From assembly GCA_041395665.1 (NCBI GenBank), contig JAWLAB010000001.1:62001-126000 (forward strand): a stretch of 64,000 nucleotides of DNA, written 5' to 3'. Both the position numbers and the translations under genes were made by a program. The notes under the pieces were generated by a model that worked only from the letters and a program-made list of their open reading frames with translations, was not told the DNA's origin and ran no database searches. Positions 55,570 to 64,000 of this stretch are shown here, piece by piece; position 1 is the stretch's first letter, and every line of letters starts with the position of its first letter. Source of the stretch: Pseudomonadales bacterium. GTDB lineage: Bacteria; Pseudomonadota; Gammaproteobacteria; Pseudomonadales; UBA7239.

Positions 55570-56070
55570 ATGAAAACATTTCTTAGCATTGCACTGGCTT
55601 TCAGCTTAATAGGGGTAACAGCTGGTTGCGCTCAACGCGATGAAGAAAGCTATTCGCGCTACGAAACCAACCAGTCCATGAATGTGGAGTACGGTACGGT
55701 GCGCGAAATGCGCCGCGTCAACTTACGCGGTTACAGCAACGGCGTTGGAGCAGTAACAGGCGCAGTGATTGGCGGCGTAGCGGGCAATGCAGTATCGGGG
55801 CGCTGGGATAAAGGCTTAGGCACGATGATTGGCATTCTCGTCGGTGGGTTAGTGGGCAGCGCGACGCAACAAGGCATGACAGCAACGGACGGCTGCGAAT
55901 TGATTATTCAACTTGATAGTGGTCGCACCGTTGCCATTGCCGTGCCAATAAACGAACAGCAGTTTGGCGTAGGGCAACGCGTAAAATTGATGGAGAACTC
56001 ACGCGGCAGCCGTGTCGTTCCTACCAATGAAGGCTATTCCTATCCGCCCTACGACAGCTATCGCAACTGA
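55570..56070 (+). CDS. Glycine-zipper (2TM/SlyB-like) lipoprotein
   Basis: This 166-residue protein starts at ATG 55570 and opens with a lipoprotein signal peptide ending VTAGC, so Cys18 or so would be lipidated. A glycine-zipper segment (GVGAVTGAVIGGVAGNAVSG; GTMIGILVGGLVGSATQQG, about 60-100) matches the rickettsial 17-kDa/SlyB family. A small C-terminal beta domain follows (IIQLDSGRTVAIAVP). It is probably an outer-membrane lipoprotein with an envelope-stability role. The Thr at -3 of the lipobox is less common. Confidence 0.8.
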   Translation: MKTFLSIALAFSLIGVTAGCAQRDEESYSRYETNQSMNVEYGTVREMRRVNLRGYSNGVGAVTGAVIGGVAGNAVSGRWDKGLGTMIGILVGGLVGSATQQGMTATDGCELIIQLDSGRTVAIAVPINEQQFGVGQRVKLMENSRGSRVVPTNEGYSYPPYDSYRN

Positions 56071-56077
56071 GTGCTAA

Positions 56078-57343
56078 ATGCCAGCACAAAGCAACGGTAT
56101 AAAAATCTATTTGGTTGGCGGTGCCGTACGCGATCAGCTGCTCGGCATTCCTGTACACGAGCGCGATTGGGTAGTGACTGGTGCAACACCGGAACAAATG
56201 CTAGAACTTGATTACAAACCGGTAGGTAAAGATTTTCCCGTTTTTTTACACCCGGAAACCGCTGAAGAATACGCATTGGCGCGCACAGAAAGAAAAACAG
56301 CGCGCGGTTATCACGGTTTTGTTTTTCATACCGATACCGGCGTTACACTGGAAGAGGATTTATATCGCCGCGACTTAACCATCAATGCAATCGCAAAAGA
56401 TGAGCAAGGCAATCTTGTTGATCCTCACAATGGACAGCACGATTTGCAGAAAAAAATTCTACGCCATGTATCGCCCGCTTTTGCAGAGGATCCTGTTCGC
56501 ATTTTGCGCTTGGCGCGTTTTTCTGCACGCTTCCATCATTTAGGTTTTCACATCGCCGAAGAAACGCTAATGCTGATGCGCGAGATGGTAGCCGCAGGCG
56601 AAGTGGGTGCTTTAACGCCAGAGCGCGTCTGGCGTGAATGCGAGCGCGCACTGGGCGAAAAAAATCCGCAAATATTTTTTTCTGTCTTGCAACAATGCGG
56701 CGCACTGGCTGTTATTTTCCCCGAAGTGGATGCCTTGTTTGGCGTGCCGCAACCGCCACAGCATCACCCAGAAATTGATACAGGTGTGCACACGCTGATG
56801 GTTGTCGAGCAGTGTGCAAAACTCACTGACAACACTGTCGCGCGCTTTGCAGCACTGTGTCATGACTTAGGCAAAGCACTGACACCTGCGTCCGTTTTAC
56901 CTCGCCATATTGGTCATGAAGCAAAAAGTAAACCCTTGGTCATCGCTTTGTGCGAACGCTTGGGCGTGCCTACCGAGTATCGTGATCTTGCTGTGCTAAC
57001 CGCGGTGTATCACACACACTGCCATCGAGCACTCACACTGCGCGCAGCGACCATTCTGGAATTATTTGAAAATTTAGATGTATTCCGTCGACCACAAAGG
57101 CTGGAACCTTTCTTGATGGCCTGCGAAGCTGATGCACGCGGTCGCACTGGATTTGAAAATTGCTCGTATTTACCAACAGCATTTTTGCGCGACGCCTATG
57201 CGCTGTGCAATGCGATCACCGGCAAAGATATTGATAGCGAAATTTTTTCTGGCAAAGCCTTTGGCGAAGAGTTGCGACGCTTGCGTATCCATGCCTTAAA
57301 AGCTATTGCACAACCCAATCAGGAACAACATGAATCTCACTAA
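56078..57343 (+). CDS. cca: Multifunctional CCA tRNA nucleotidyltransferase
   Basis: This 421-residue enzyme adds or repairs tRNA CCA ends. The N-terminal motif IYLVGGAVRDQLLG and YALARTERK belong to the class II nucleotidyltransferase head, and RRDLTINAIA follows. An HD phosphohydrolase domain starts near 228 (HTLMVVEQCA; ALCHDLGKALTP), as in the E. coli-type enzyme with phosphatase and phosphodiesterase activity. It starts 7 nt after the lipoprotein gene and overlaps the following SDR gene by 14 nt. Confidence 0.95.
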   Translation: MPAQSNGIKIYLVGGAVRDQLLGIPVHERDWVVTGATPEQMLELDYKPVGKDFPVFLHPETAEEYALARTERKTARGYHGFVFHTDTGVTLEEDLYRRDLTINAIAKDEQGNLVDPHNGQHDLQKKILRHVSPAFAEDPVRILRLARFSARFHHLGFHIAEETLMLMREMVAAGEVGALTPERVWRECERALGEKNPQIFFSVLQQCGALAVIFPEVDALFGVPQPPQHHPEIDTGVHTLMVVEQCAKLTDNTVARFAALCHDLGKALTPASVLPRHIGHEAKSKPLVIALCERLGVPTEYRDLAVLTAVYHTHCHRALTLRAATILELFENLDVFRRPQRLEPFLMACEADARGRTGFENCSYLPTAFLRDAYALCNAITGKDIDSEIFSGKAFGEELRRLRIHALKAIAQPNQEQHESH

Positions 57344-58085
57344 CGCTACACCACCTGTTGCACTGATAACGGGCTGCGCACAAAGAATTGGCGCGGTTAT
57401 CGCAGAGCAGTTACATGATTCCGGCTACAACATCATTATCCATTATCGTCATTCGCAAAAATCAGCAGAAATATTGACACACAATCTCAATACGCAACGA
57501 GCTGATTCCGCTATTTGTATTGCCGCTGACTTGCAGAATCACAGCGCCATTCTGTCATTAGCGAAACAATCTGTTGCTGCATGGGGTCATATCGACGCGC
57601 TGATCAATAACGCTTCTTCATTTTTTCCTACACCAATCAGGAAAACCACAGAAACCGATTGGGATGCATTGATAGACAGCAATATGAAAGCGCCATTTTT
57701 TTTAGCGCAGGCCTTGTCCGATCATCTAAAAAAACAATTCGGCTGCATTATCAACATCGCCGACATTTATGCAGAAACACCACTAGCACAGCACACCGTG
57801 TACTGCATGGCCAAGGCGGGCAATGTGATGCTAACAAAATCACTCGCCTGTGAATTGGCTCCACAGGTTCGCGTCAATGGCATCGCACCAGGCGCAATTC
57901 TGTGGCCAAAAGATGCGACGCAAGAACACGAGACAGCACAAGAAAAAATACTAGAGAAAATTCCACTACATCGCACAGGCGAAGCGCTGGATATTGCAAA
58001 AACTGTTTTGTTTTTATTGCGCGATGCGCCGTATATCACAGGACAAATTATTAAAGTGGATGGAGGAAGAAGCGTGTGCAGCTAG
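57330..58085 (+). CDS. SDR oxidoreductase, pteridine reductase-like (FolM type)
   Basis: This 251-residue short-chain dehydrogenase starts at ATG 57330. The cofactor motif is TGCAQRIG, the arginine-containing variant seen in pteridine and dihydromonapterin reductases. NNASSFF replaces the usual NNAG, also typical of the subfamily. The catalytic Tyr-Lys are in YCMAKAGN. It probably reduces dihydrofolate or dihydromonapterin with NADPH. It overlaps cca, so the two may be co-translated. Its stop abuts the convergent moeB stop with no gap. Confidence 0.82.
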   Translation: MNLTNATPPVALITGCAQRIGAVIAEQLHDSGYNIIIHYRHSQKSAEILTHNLNTQRADSAICIAADLQNHSAILSLAKQSVAAWGHIDALINNASSFFPTPIRKTTETDWDALIDSNMKAPFFLAQALSDHLKKQFGCIINIADIYAETPLAQHTVYCMAKAGNVMLTKSLACELAPQVRVNGIAPGAILWPKDATQEHETAQEKILEKIPLHRTGEALDIAKTVLFLLRDAPYITGQIIKVDGGRSVCS

Positions 58086-58835
58086 CTACGCGCCATCTCC
58101 GCAAACCGAACACGCTAAATCTTTTTTCAGCACCATCGTACGAACTTGCATACTTGTTGCATCTAATAACAGCACGCGACCATCTAAAGGCTCGCCATAG
58201 CCAGCGATTATTTTCAAAGCTTCTGCCGCCTGCATCGCACCGACAATCCCCACCAAAGGCGACAACACACCGCTATCACTGCACGAGAGATTTTCTTGCG
58301 CATCTTGCTCACCATAGAGGCAGGCATAGCACGGGCTTTCTGCGCTGAAATTAAAGACTGATACTTGCCCTTCACCACGAATAGCAGCACCCGATACCAA
58401 GGGTTTTTTATGCGCAACACAGGCGCGATTGATTGCTAAACGCGTGGTGAAATTATCGGAGCAATCCAACACCACATCGACGGCGGCAACTTGTTCAGTT
58501 AATACATCGCCCGCCAGACGCAGGCATTTTTCTTCAACAATCATTTCTGTATTTAACGCGCGCAGTGATTCCGCTAAAGATGCCACCTTTGTTTTACCAA
58601 TATCCGCATTGCCATGAGCAATTTGTCGCTGCAAATTACTCAGCTCCACGACATCGTCATCAACTAAAATGATTTTCCCCACACCGCTAGCAGCTAAGTA
58701 CATCGCCGCCGGACAACCTAATCCGCCCGCACCGACGATCAACACACTCGACTGATTAACGCGTTCCTGTCCTTCAATATCAAAACCTTGCAAAGCAATA
58801 TGGCGGCTATAGCGCAACAACTGTTGATCATTCAT
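58086..58835 (-). CDS. moeB: Adenylyltransferase MoeB/ThiF family
   Basis: This 249-residue E1-like enzyme starts at ATG 58835. It has the nucleotide motif VLIVGAGGLGCPAAMYLAASG and the DDDVVELSNLQRQIAHG segment. The zinc Cys pairs are CYACLYG and CSVCGDG. It adenylates the C-terminal Gly-Gly of MoaD (molybdopterin) or ThiS (thiazole). MoeB is favoured because moeB follows prmC in pseudomonads, but the substrate is not proven. The start overlaps the prmC stop by 8 nt. Confidence 0.88.
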   Translation of the reverse strand: MNDQQLLRYSRHIALQGFDIEGQERVNQSSVLIVGAGGLGCPAAMYLAASGVGKIILVDDDVVELSNLQRQIAHGNADIGKTKVASLAESLRALNTEMIVEEKCLRLAGDVLTEQVAAVDVVLDCSDNFTTRLAINRACVAHKKPLVSGAAIRGEGQVSVFNFSAESPCYACLYGEQDAQENLSCSDSGVLSPLVGIVGAMQAAEALKIIAGYGEPLDGRVLLLDATSMQVRTMVLKKDLACSVCGDGA

Positions 58836-59694
58836 GCGACATTCCTCGCGACCACACACCCCATGTCACGCGTGCATTGTTGTTGTAATCATTTTCCGTT
58901 TTTACAGCGACATAACCACACTGCGACAAATAATTTCGCAAGTGCTCGCCCTGCTCAAATCCATGCTCCAACAACAGCACAGCATTTTCAGCAAGATATT
59001 TTTTTGCTGTGTGCGCAATAAAAAACAAATCCGCAAAACCTTCCTCATCAGCCACCAATGCGCTGCGCGGTTCAAAACGCACATCACCTTCGCAGAGATG
59101 CTTGTCACTGGCTGCAATATACGGTGGATTGCTGACGATTATGTCAAAACGCGCATTTTCCTCTACAGCAGAAAACCAGTCGCTCTCGTAAACACGAACA
59201 TTGTGCAGCTGTAAGTTTTGTGCGTTTTGTTTTGCCAAGGCGACTGCCTGCAGCTGCCTATCCACAGCGTCAATGCGCCACTGCGGCTGCTCATGCGCTA
59301 AGGCCAAAGCGATCGCACCGGTTCCCGTACCGAGATCTAAAACCTGCGCATTTTTTTTATCGCAAGAACGCAACGCTGTTTCTACCAATACTTCCGTATC
59401 AGGGCGCGGAATTAAAGTGCTGGCATCTACCATCAAAGATAGCGACCAAAACTCTCGTTGACCCGTGATATGCGCGATTGGCTCACCATTTTTTCGCCGC
59501 TCTACATACTGTAAAAAAAGATGCAGCGCAGCCGGATCCAGCTCTACATCACCGTAGGCATATAAATACGCGCGATTTTTTTGCAGCACATCCGCCAATA
59601 AAACCTCTGCATCTAAACGCGCGGAATCGCTCATCGCCAACAACAGGCTTGTCGCCTGTTCCAGCAACACCTCAATGGCATGAGGCGATGACAT
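58828..59694 (-). CDS. prmC: Release factor glutamine methyltransferase PrmC (HemK)
   Basis: This 288-residue SAM-dependent methyltransferase modifies the GGQ glutamine of release factors. The SAM motif is VLDLGTGTGAIALALA near 118, and the catalytic NPPY is in IIVSNPPYIAASD near 190. The N-terminal helical domain (about 1-80) recognises the release factor. It is 3 nt downstream of prfA, its direct substrate. Confidence 0.96.
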   Translation of the reverse strand: MSSPHAIEVLLEQATSLLLAMSDSARLDAEVLLADVLQKNRAYLYAYGDVELDPAALHLFLQYVERRKNGEPIAHITGQREFWSLSLMVDASTLIPRPDTEVLVETALRSCDKKNAQVLDLGTGTGAIALALAHEQPQWRIDAVDRQLQAVALAKQNAQNLQLHNVRVYESDWFSAVEENARFDIIVSNPPYIAASDKHLCEGDVRFEPRSALVADEEGFADLFFIAHTAKKYLAENAVLLLEHGFEQGEHLRNYLSQCGYVAVKTENDYNNNARVTWGVWSRGMSHE

Positions 59695-59697
59695 TGT

Positions 59698-60783
59698 TTA
59701 CTCGTTAGATAAAGCGGCTAACAAATCCGCTTGATGTTCGTTGACCAATGGTTGAATCACCGCATCCAACTTGCCTTGCATAATTTCATCCAGCGAATAC
59801 AAAGTAAGATTGATGCGATGGTCCGTCATGCGCCCTTGTGGAAAGTTATAAGTGCGAATGCGCTCTGAGCGATCGCCGCTGCCCACTAAATTGCGGCGTT
59901 CATCGGCTTGCTGTTGCTGTCGCTGGTTCACTGCACTGCTGTGCAATTTCGCCACCAACAAGGCCATCGCACGCGAACGGTTTTTATGTTGGCTGCGCTC
60001 GTCCTGACACTCCACCACAATGCCGGTTGGAATGTGCGTGATGCGAATCGCAGAATCGGTTTTGTTGACATGCTGACCACCCGCACCCGACGCGCGAAAG
60101 GTATCGATGCGCACATCATTTTTATCGATATTGATCGCTTCGACTTCATCCATTTCCGGCAGTATCGCCACCGTACAAGCCGATGTGTGTATGCGACCTT
60201 GCGCTTCTGTTGCCGGCACACGCTGCACGCGATGCGCGCCGGATTCAAATTTCAAACGCGAGTACACATCTGATCCAGAAACGCGCGTGATAATTTCCTT
60301 ATAGCCGCCGTGCTCGCCAGGGCGCTCGCTGATAATTTCAATGCGCCAACCACACTCATCGGCATAGCGGCTGTACATGCGAAATAAATCGCCCGAAAAA
60401 ATAGCAGCCTCGTCGCCGCCTGTGCCTGCGCGAATTTCCAAAAACACATTGCGCCCATCGTCAGGATCTTTAGGCAATAGCAGCGTTTGCAACTCGCTTT
60501 CAAAATACTGCAATCGCTCTTCAGCATCGCGCAATTCTTCTTCCGCCATGGCTTTGAAATCGGCATCGCCATCGCGCAATAATTCCTGTGCGGTCTGAAT
60601 ATCTGCTAACACTTTGAGGTATTGGCGATAACCCTCAACCACCGGCTCCAACTCGGCAAACTCGCGTGAATACAACCGAAACTTATCTTGGTTTGCAATT
60701 ACTTCTGCATCACCCAGCAGAGCCGCCAACTCTTCGTGGCGCTCCAAGAGCGTTTGTAGTTTTTGCAGAATAGAAGGCTTCAT
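59698..60783 (-). CDS. prfA: Peptide chain release factor 1
   Basis: This 361-residue factor reads UAA and UAG. The catalytic GGQ lies in [20 protein letters not shown] near 225-244. The stop-codon tripeptide is PAT, in [12 protein letters not shown], which is the RF1 form (PxT). Usually prfA follows hemA directly; here a gene on the opposite strand lies between them, so prfA must have its own promoter in the 67-nt gap after 60783. Confidence 0.97.
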   Translation of the reverse strand: MKPSILQKLQTLLERHEELAALLGDAEVIANQDKFRLYSREFAELEPVVEGYRQYLKVLADIQTAQELLRDGDADFKAMAEEELRDAEERLQYFESELQTLLLPKDPDDGRNVFLEIRAGTGGDEAAIFSGDLFRMYSRYADECGWRIEIISERPGEHGGYKEIITRVSGSDVYSRLKFESGAHRVQRVPATEAQGRIHTSACTVAILPEMDEVEAINIDKNDVRIDTFRASGAGGQHVNKTDSAIRITHIPTGIVVECQDERSQHKNRSRAMALLVAKLHSSAVNQRQQQQADERRNLVGSGDRSERIRTYNFPQGRMTDHRINLTLYSLDEIMQGKLDAVIQPLVNEHQADLLAALSNE

Positions 60784-60850
60784 AACTGTACCCGTGAACT
60801 GTGCGGCATTGTATCCTTAATCGTTTACTCGATTGAAAGGAATACGCACC

Positions 60851-62383
60851 GTGTACCGCGCCACCACGACTACTTTTGTATGGATCAGCACGATGCTTGC
60901 CGTATTAGCGGCATTAACCTGTCTTTGGTTAGCGCGCTACCAGCCCATAGAAATGGACTTGGCCATGCTGCACTACAGTGCTTTTCTCATTAATGAAAAG
61001 CATTTTTTGCTGTATCGCGACATATTTGAGAACAACCTTCCTGGCCCATTCTTTTTGCACGCCATGATTGGAAAGGTCTTTGGCTACACTGCACTACCCG
61101 TCCGTATCATTGACGCTTTTTTTCTTGGAATAATTGCCACCTGTAGCTGGATAATTATTTCTCCCATCTCAAAACCGAGCGCCGTATTAGCACCAGCAAT
61201 TTTCACTCTGGTTTATATTTCTGGCGGCCCTGTGGCAGCTTTTCAACGCGACTACATCGCCATTATTCCTCTTGTACTATCCCTCGCATTGCTATGCAGC
61301 AAGGCAGTAAAACCACTATGCGATGCTATTTTAGTTGGCGCGCTATGCGGTGCAGCTTGCTCACTCAAGCCAAATTTTATTGTCGTCGCGCCGGCACTGT
61401 ATTGGATACTCCTTTCAAAAATGAATGGCCGCTTTGTTACAAAACTAAAAACCACTTTCCTTCCTGCAGCCATCGCCTTTGTCGGTATTTTCTCTATTCC
61501 ATTTTTATGGGGCTTAAAGCACGCCGACTACCAAGTTTTTATTGATATTTACACAGGTGGTTATACGCAGCTTTATGTAAATACTCGACCCGACCTCTAT
61601 CACTACGACAGCGAGCCGCAGCGATGGTTTGCATTGTTATCCATGCAAGCAAACCACCTGATGAAAATGGCTATTCTTTCTATTCCTGGATTGCTGTGGG
61701 CGTGGCGACAACACCGCAACAACCCTGCTCTACTCATGCGCTTGCGCTCCATTGCTATTCTCACTTTTGCTATCAGCTGGCATGAAGTCATTGCAGGGAA
61801 ATTTTGGGCAGCCCACTTATTACCTCCTTACTTCTTTGCCGTTTTATGTTTTTCGCTCTTACTAACACCGGTAAACAGTGCAGCGACAAAAACGGAAAAA
61901 ATAATCGCGCCACTACCTGCTTGCCTCTTTATTTATATCGCCTACCTTTTAGGGTCATACAATTTCCAGCGCTTAAGTAACTTGCACTACACCGCAGAAA
62001 ACCACGATATTCGCTCACAAAAAATAGCTCGCTATTTACAAGCTAATTTACAACCTAACGACACCGTACAAAGCCTTGATGGATCCGGCGATGGACAAGG
62101 CGCACTGCTGCTGGCGCATGCCACTTATGCCACAAGATTCCTCGAGGATATCCCTCTGTACTTACAACCAAACTCACCTGTCACACAGGCATTTCGCCGT
62201 GAATTTCTCGATACGATGGCCAAAAAGCCACCCACCTACTTTGTTTATATCCATAACTTTTTTCATCCAGCAGGAGGTAATCGCCTAAAAGAATTCCGCG
62301 AGCTGAATCAATTTCTCAGCGATCACTACGACATTGCAGCAGAGGAAGATGGCCAATACACGATTTATCGCCATCGAAAATAG
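60851..62383 (+). CDS. Polytopic membrane protein, GT-C glycosyltransferase-like
   Basis: This 510-residue protein starts at GTG 60851, nine nt after AAGGA (a TTG at 60833 is the alternative). It has about ten or more predicted membrane helices from residue 10 to 370 and a soluble C-terminal part (about 385-510). The first periplasmic loop, EMDLAMLHYSAFLINEKHF then LYRDIFENNLPGPFFLHA, has the acidic residues and Y-x-D...PGP pattern seen in GT-C enzymes such as ArnT-like or polyprenyl-phosphate-sugar transferases. I do not recognise the precise family. The gene sits alone, in the opposite direction to its neighbours, between prfA and hemA. Confidence 0.6.
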   Translation: MYRATTTTFVWISTMLAVLAALTCLWLARYQPIEMDLAMLHYSAFLINEKHFLLYRDIFENNLPGPFFLHAMIGKVFGYTALPVRIIDAFFLGIIATCSWIIISPISKPSAVLAPAIFTLVYISGGPVAAFQRDYIAIIPLVLSLALLCSKAVKPLCDAILVGALCGAACSLKPNFIVVAPALYWILLSKMNGRFVTKLKTTFLPAAIAFVGIFSIPFLWGLKHADYQVFIDIYTGGYTQLYVNTRPDLYHYDSEPQRWFALLSMQANHLMKMAILSIPGLLWAWRQHRNNPALLMRLRSIAILTFAISWHEVIAGKFWAAHLLPPYFFAVLCFSLLLTPVNSAATKTEKIIAPLPACLFIYIAYLLGSYNFQRLSNLHYTAENHDIRSQKIARYLQANLQPNDTVQSLDGSGDGQGALLLAHATYATRFLEDIPLYLQPNSPVTQAFRREFLDTMAKKPPTYFVYIHNFFHPAGGNRLKEFRELNQFLSDHYDIAAEEDGQYTIYRHRK

Positions 62384-62394
62384 CAATGGAAGCT

Positions 62395-63632
62395 TTATTT
62401 TTTATTATTGATAACGGATAGCGACTGATTTTCAGGCAAGCGTTTCAGCATTTCTGTTGGATGGTGCAACAATTTATTGGTCAAATTACGCGCCAATACT
62501 TTGACAACATCATCAACAGATTGTCCTTGTGCCACCAATTTAAGTGCGCGCGCCACTTCTGCATCGCGCCACGCTTCTGCTTTACGACGGTATTCCACAA
62601 TACTTGATGCAACTTCCTGCTCAAATTTTCCTTGGTGATAGGCCGCAACACCTTCTTCAACGATTACACGCGCATCTTCGGCTGCTTGTTCTCGCGCGCG
62701 CAAATTTTCATCAATCACATCACGCAAATCGTCGACAGTGTACAAATACACATCGTCCAATTCGCCTACTTGCGGCTCAATATCACGAGGAACAGCGATA
62801 TCCACCATAAACATCGGCTGATGTCTGCGTTGTTTCAAGGCTTGCTCCACTGCTCCTTTACCTAATACCGGCAACTGGCTGGCGGTAGATGAAATCACGA
62901 TGTCGGCTTCGTGCAGGCGTTGTGGAATATCACCCAATAAAATGGCTTCCGCCTGAATGGATTCTGCCAATTCCTGCGCGCGCTCCAAAGTGCGATTGGC
63001 AATAATAATTTTCGCCACACCCTGCTCGCGCAGATGACGCGCCACCAACTCAATTGTTTTTCCAGCGCCGATTAACAACGCCGTGTTATCGCGTAAATCA
63101 GAAAAAATTTGCTGTGCTAACCGCACTGCGGCATAAGCGACAGAAACAGGGTTGTGCCCAATAGCGGTTTCTGAACGCACGCGTTTGGAAACGGCAAAGA
63201 CTTGCTGAAAAGTCTGGTGCAATGCGCCGTTCAATGTCCCAGCTTCAACCGCTTGGGCGACGGCAGCTTTCATTTGCCCAAAAATTTGAGGCTCACCCAA
63301 TACCAAGGAATCCAAGCCACAAGACACCAACATCAAATGACGCACAGCGATGTCGTCGTTGTGGTGATAGTGACAGTGCCGCAGCTCCTCCACATCCAAC
63401 TGATGGAAAGTTGCTAACCAATCCAACACGGCGTGCACTTGCACCTGTGCAGATGCTGCCAAATACAGTTCCGTGCGGTTACAGGTTGACAAAATAACAG
63501 CATCAGAACCGCCCGCCGCTGCAGACAACGCGCACAGTGCTTCGGTCATTCGAGCGGGGAGCAACACTGACACCGCTCGCGCAGCGCCAAAGAAGCCGAA
63601 TTGTGATTAATGCCAACAACCAATAAAGACAT
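62395..63632 (-). pseudogene. hemA: Glutamyl-tRNA reductase HemA, frameshifted near the N-terminus
   Basis: The first step of C5 haem synthesis. From ATG 63632 the frame reads MSLLVVGINHNSASLALRER and then stops. The continuation VSVLLPARMTEALCALSAA is in another frame and runs through the catalytic STCNRTELYL, VASGLDSLVLGEPQ-like (VSCGLDSLVLGEPQIFG), the NADPH motif LLIGAGKTIELVARHL, and a C-terminal dimerisation helix. A single G missing from GCGG(G)TG near 63572-63577 restores the gene. Because hemA is essential in C5-pathway organisms, a sequence error is more likely than a real mutation. Without the repair the downstream frame lacks about 20 N-terminal residues. Confidence 0.88.
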
Positions 63633-63733
63633 GCAGGAACCCGCAAAATTCGGCGTCATTATACTGTTCGGCTCGTGTTGGGTAATCCGCAGTCTCTCTA
63701 TATCATGAGCGCATTTATTACTCAGGCATCGCC

Positions 63734-64000
63734 ATGGCTTCCCACTCTTCTTTCCGCTATCTGGCCAGCAGTTTGCTTTAGCGCTTGCTCGTCGGCTGCA
63801 GTTACTCGCCATCCAGCTGGAAACGAGCAGCTCATCGCCCAAAGTGGAGTTAGATAAACCTCTTCCGATGGGGCGCTGTACTCACTGCTAGTGGTTGTAG
63901 CGGCTATCAATCGCGGCAATTGATATCGCATTAGCTAATTACTACCAACAGGCTTATAAAACACGCGATGCCGATATTGCTCGCCGCGCAACCATGCTGG
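63734..64000 (+). pseudogene. TPR-repeat lipoprotein (5' part, multiple frameshifts, cut by the window edge)
   Basis: Divergent from hemA, where pseudomonads have a TPR-containing outer-membrane lipoprotein. MASHSSFRYLASSLL begins a signal peptide at 63734 but stops at a TAG. Later fragments of the same protein lie in other frames: DKPLPM near 63853, ALYSLLVVVAAINRGN from 63873, and DIALANYYQQAYKTRDADIA from 63922. At least three indels are needed to join them. An ATG at 63705 in another frame gives a candidate lipobox FSAC. It is probably the same gene with poor sequence, or a decayed copy. Confidence 0.6.

Overview
The window is a core-genome segment of a free-living gammaproteobacterium of moderate GC. 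The gene order points to the Pseudomonadales/Cellvibrionales side of the class. As I recall the Pseudomonas genomes, these blocks match theirs: murA-hisG-hisD-hisC, argC/erpA/anmK/M23 peptidase/tyrS/rrn, birA-SPOR-tRNAs-tufB-secE-nusG-rplKAJL-rpoBC, hemA-prfA-prmC-moeB, and a Vfr-type CRP beside an OsmC gene. LPS-transport genes show a diderm envelope. A wax ester synthase (WS/DGAT) suggests neutral-lipid storage. I see no insertion sequence, prophage, CRISPR array or defence island.

Layout. 1-6.2 kb: the 5' end of uvrA, an RDD membrane protein, lptFG, pepA, holC, a small hypothetical and an SGNH hydrolase. 6.4-10.4 kb: a lipid block with the wax ester synthase and two adjacent acyl-CoA dehydrogenases that look like subunits of one heteromeric enzyme. 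10.5-18.6 kb: murA-hisGDC with ibaG, diverging from kdsD-kdsC-lptC-lptA-lptB. 18.7-34.3 kb: the transcription/translation block on the minus strand, read as birA, SPOR, tRNA-Thr-Tyr-Gly-Thr, tuf, tRNA-Trp, secE, nusG, rplKA, rplJL, rpoBC. 34.3-39.7 kb: one rRNA operon (16S-Ile-Ala-23S-5S). 39.7-48.9 kb: tyrS, an M23 endopeptidase, anmK, a frameshifted cation/proton antiporter, erpA, argC, hemJ and an aminotransferase. 48.9-53.7 kb: a CAU tRNA, the rpsU-dnaG-rpoD operon and an OsmC protein. 53.8-64 kb: vfr/crp, galE, a glycine-zipper lipoprotein, cca, a pteridine-reductase-like SDR, moeB, prmC, prfA, a polytopic membrane protein, hemA and the start of a TPR lipoprotein.

How the genes work together. 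KdsD and KdsC make the Kdo precursor, and LptB, LptC, LptA, LptF and LptG carry finished LPS to the outer membrane. MurA, AnmK and the M23 protein handle peptidoglycan synthesis, recycling and cleavage. The wax ester synthase and the dehydrogenases handle acyl-CoA storage and oxidation. Most of the rest is replication, transcription and translation machinery.

The most unusual feature is sequence integrity. From about 36.05 to 39.42 kb the rRNA operon carries many small insertions and deletions at positions that are essentially invariant in bacteria. The spacer tRNA-Ala is only 66 nt. Single frameshifts also break the antiporter and hemA, and several break the TPR gene at the right edge. An essential gene and the rRNA are both affected, so sequence or assembly error is the leading explanation, though a decayed rrn copy is possible. 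I found no convincing new biological system here. The better biological leads are the paired dehydrogenases, the membrane-protein gene that splits the hemA-prfA operon, and the loss of mla, rpoN, coaX and valS from otherwise conserved neighbourhoods.
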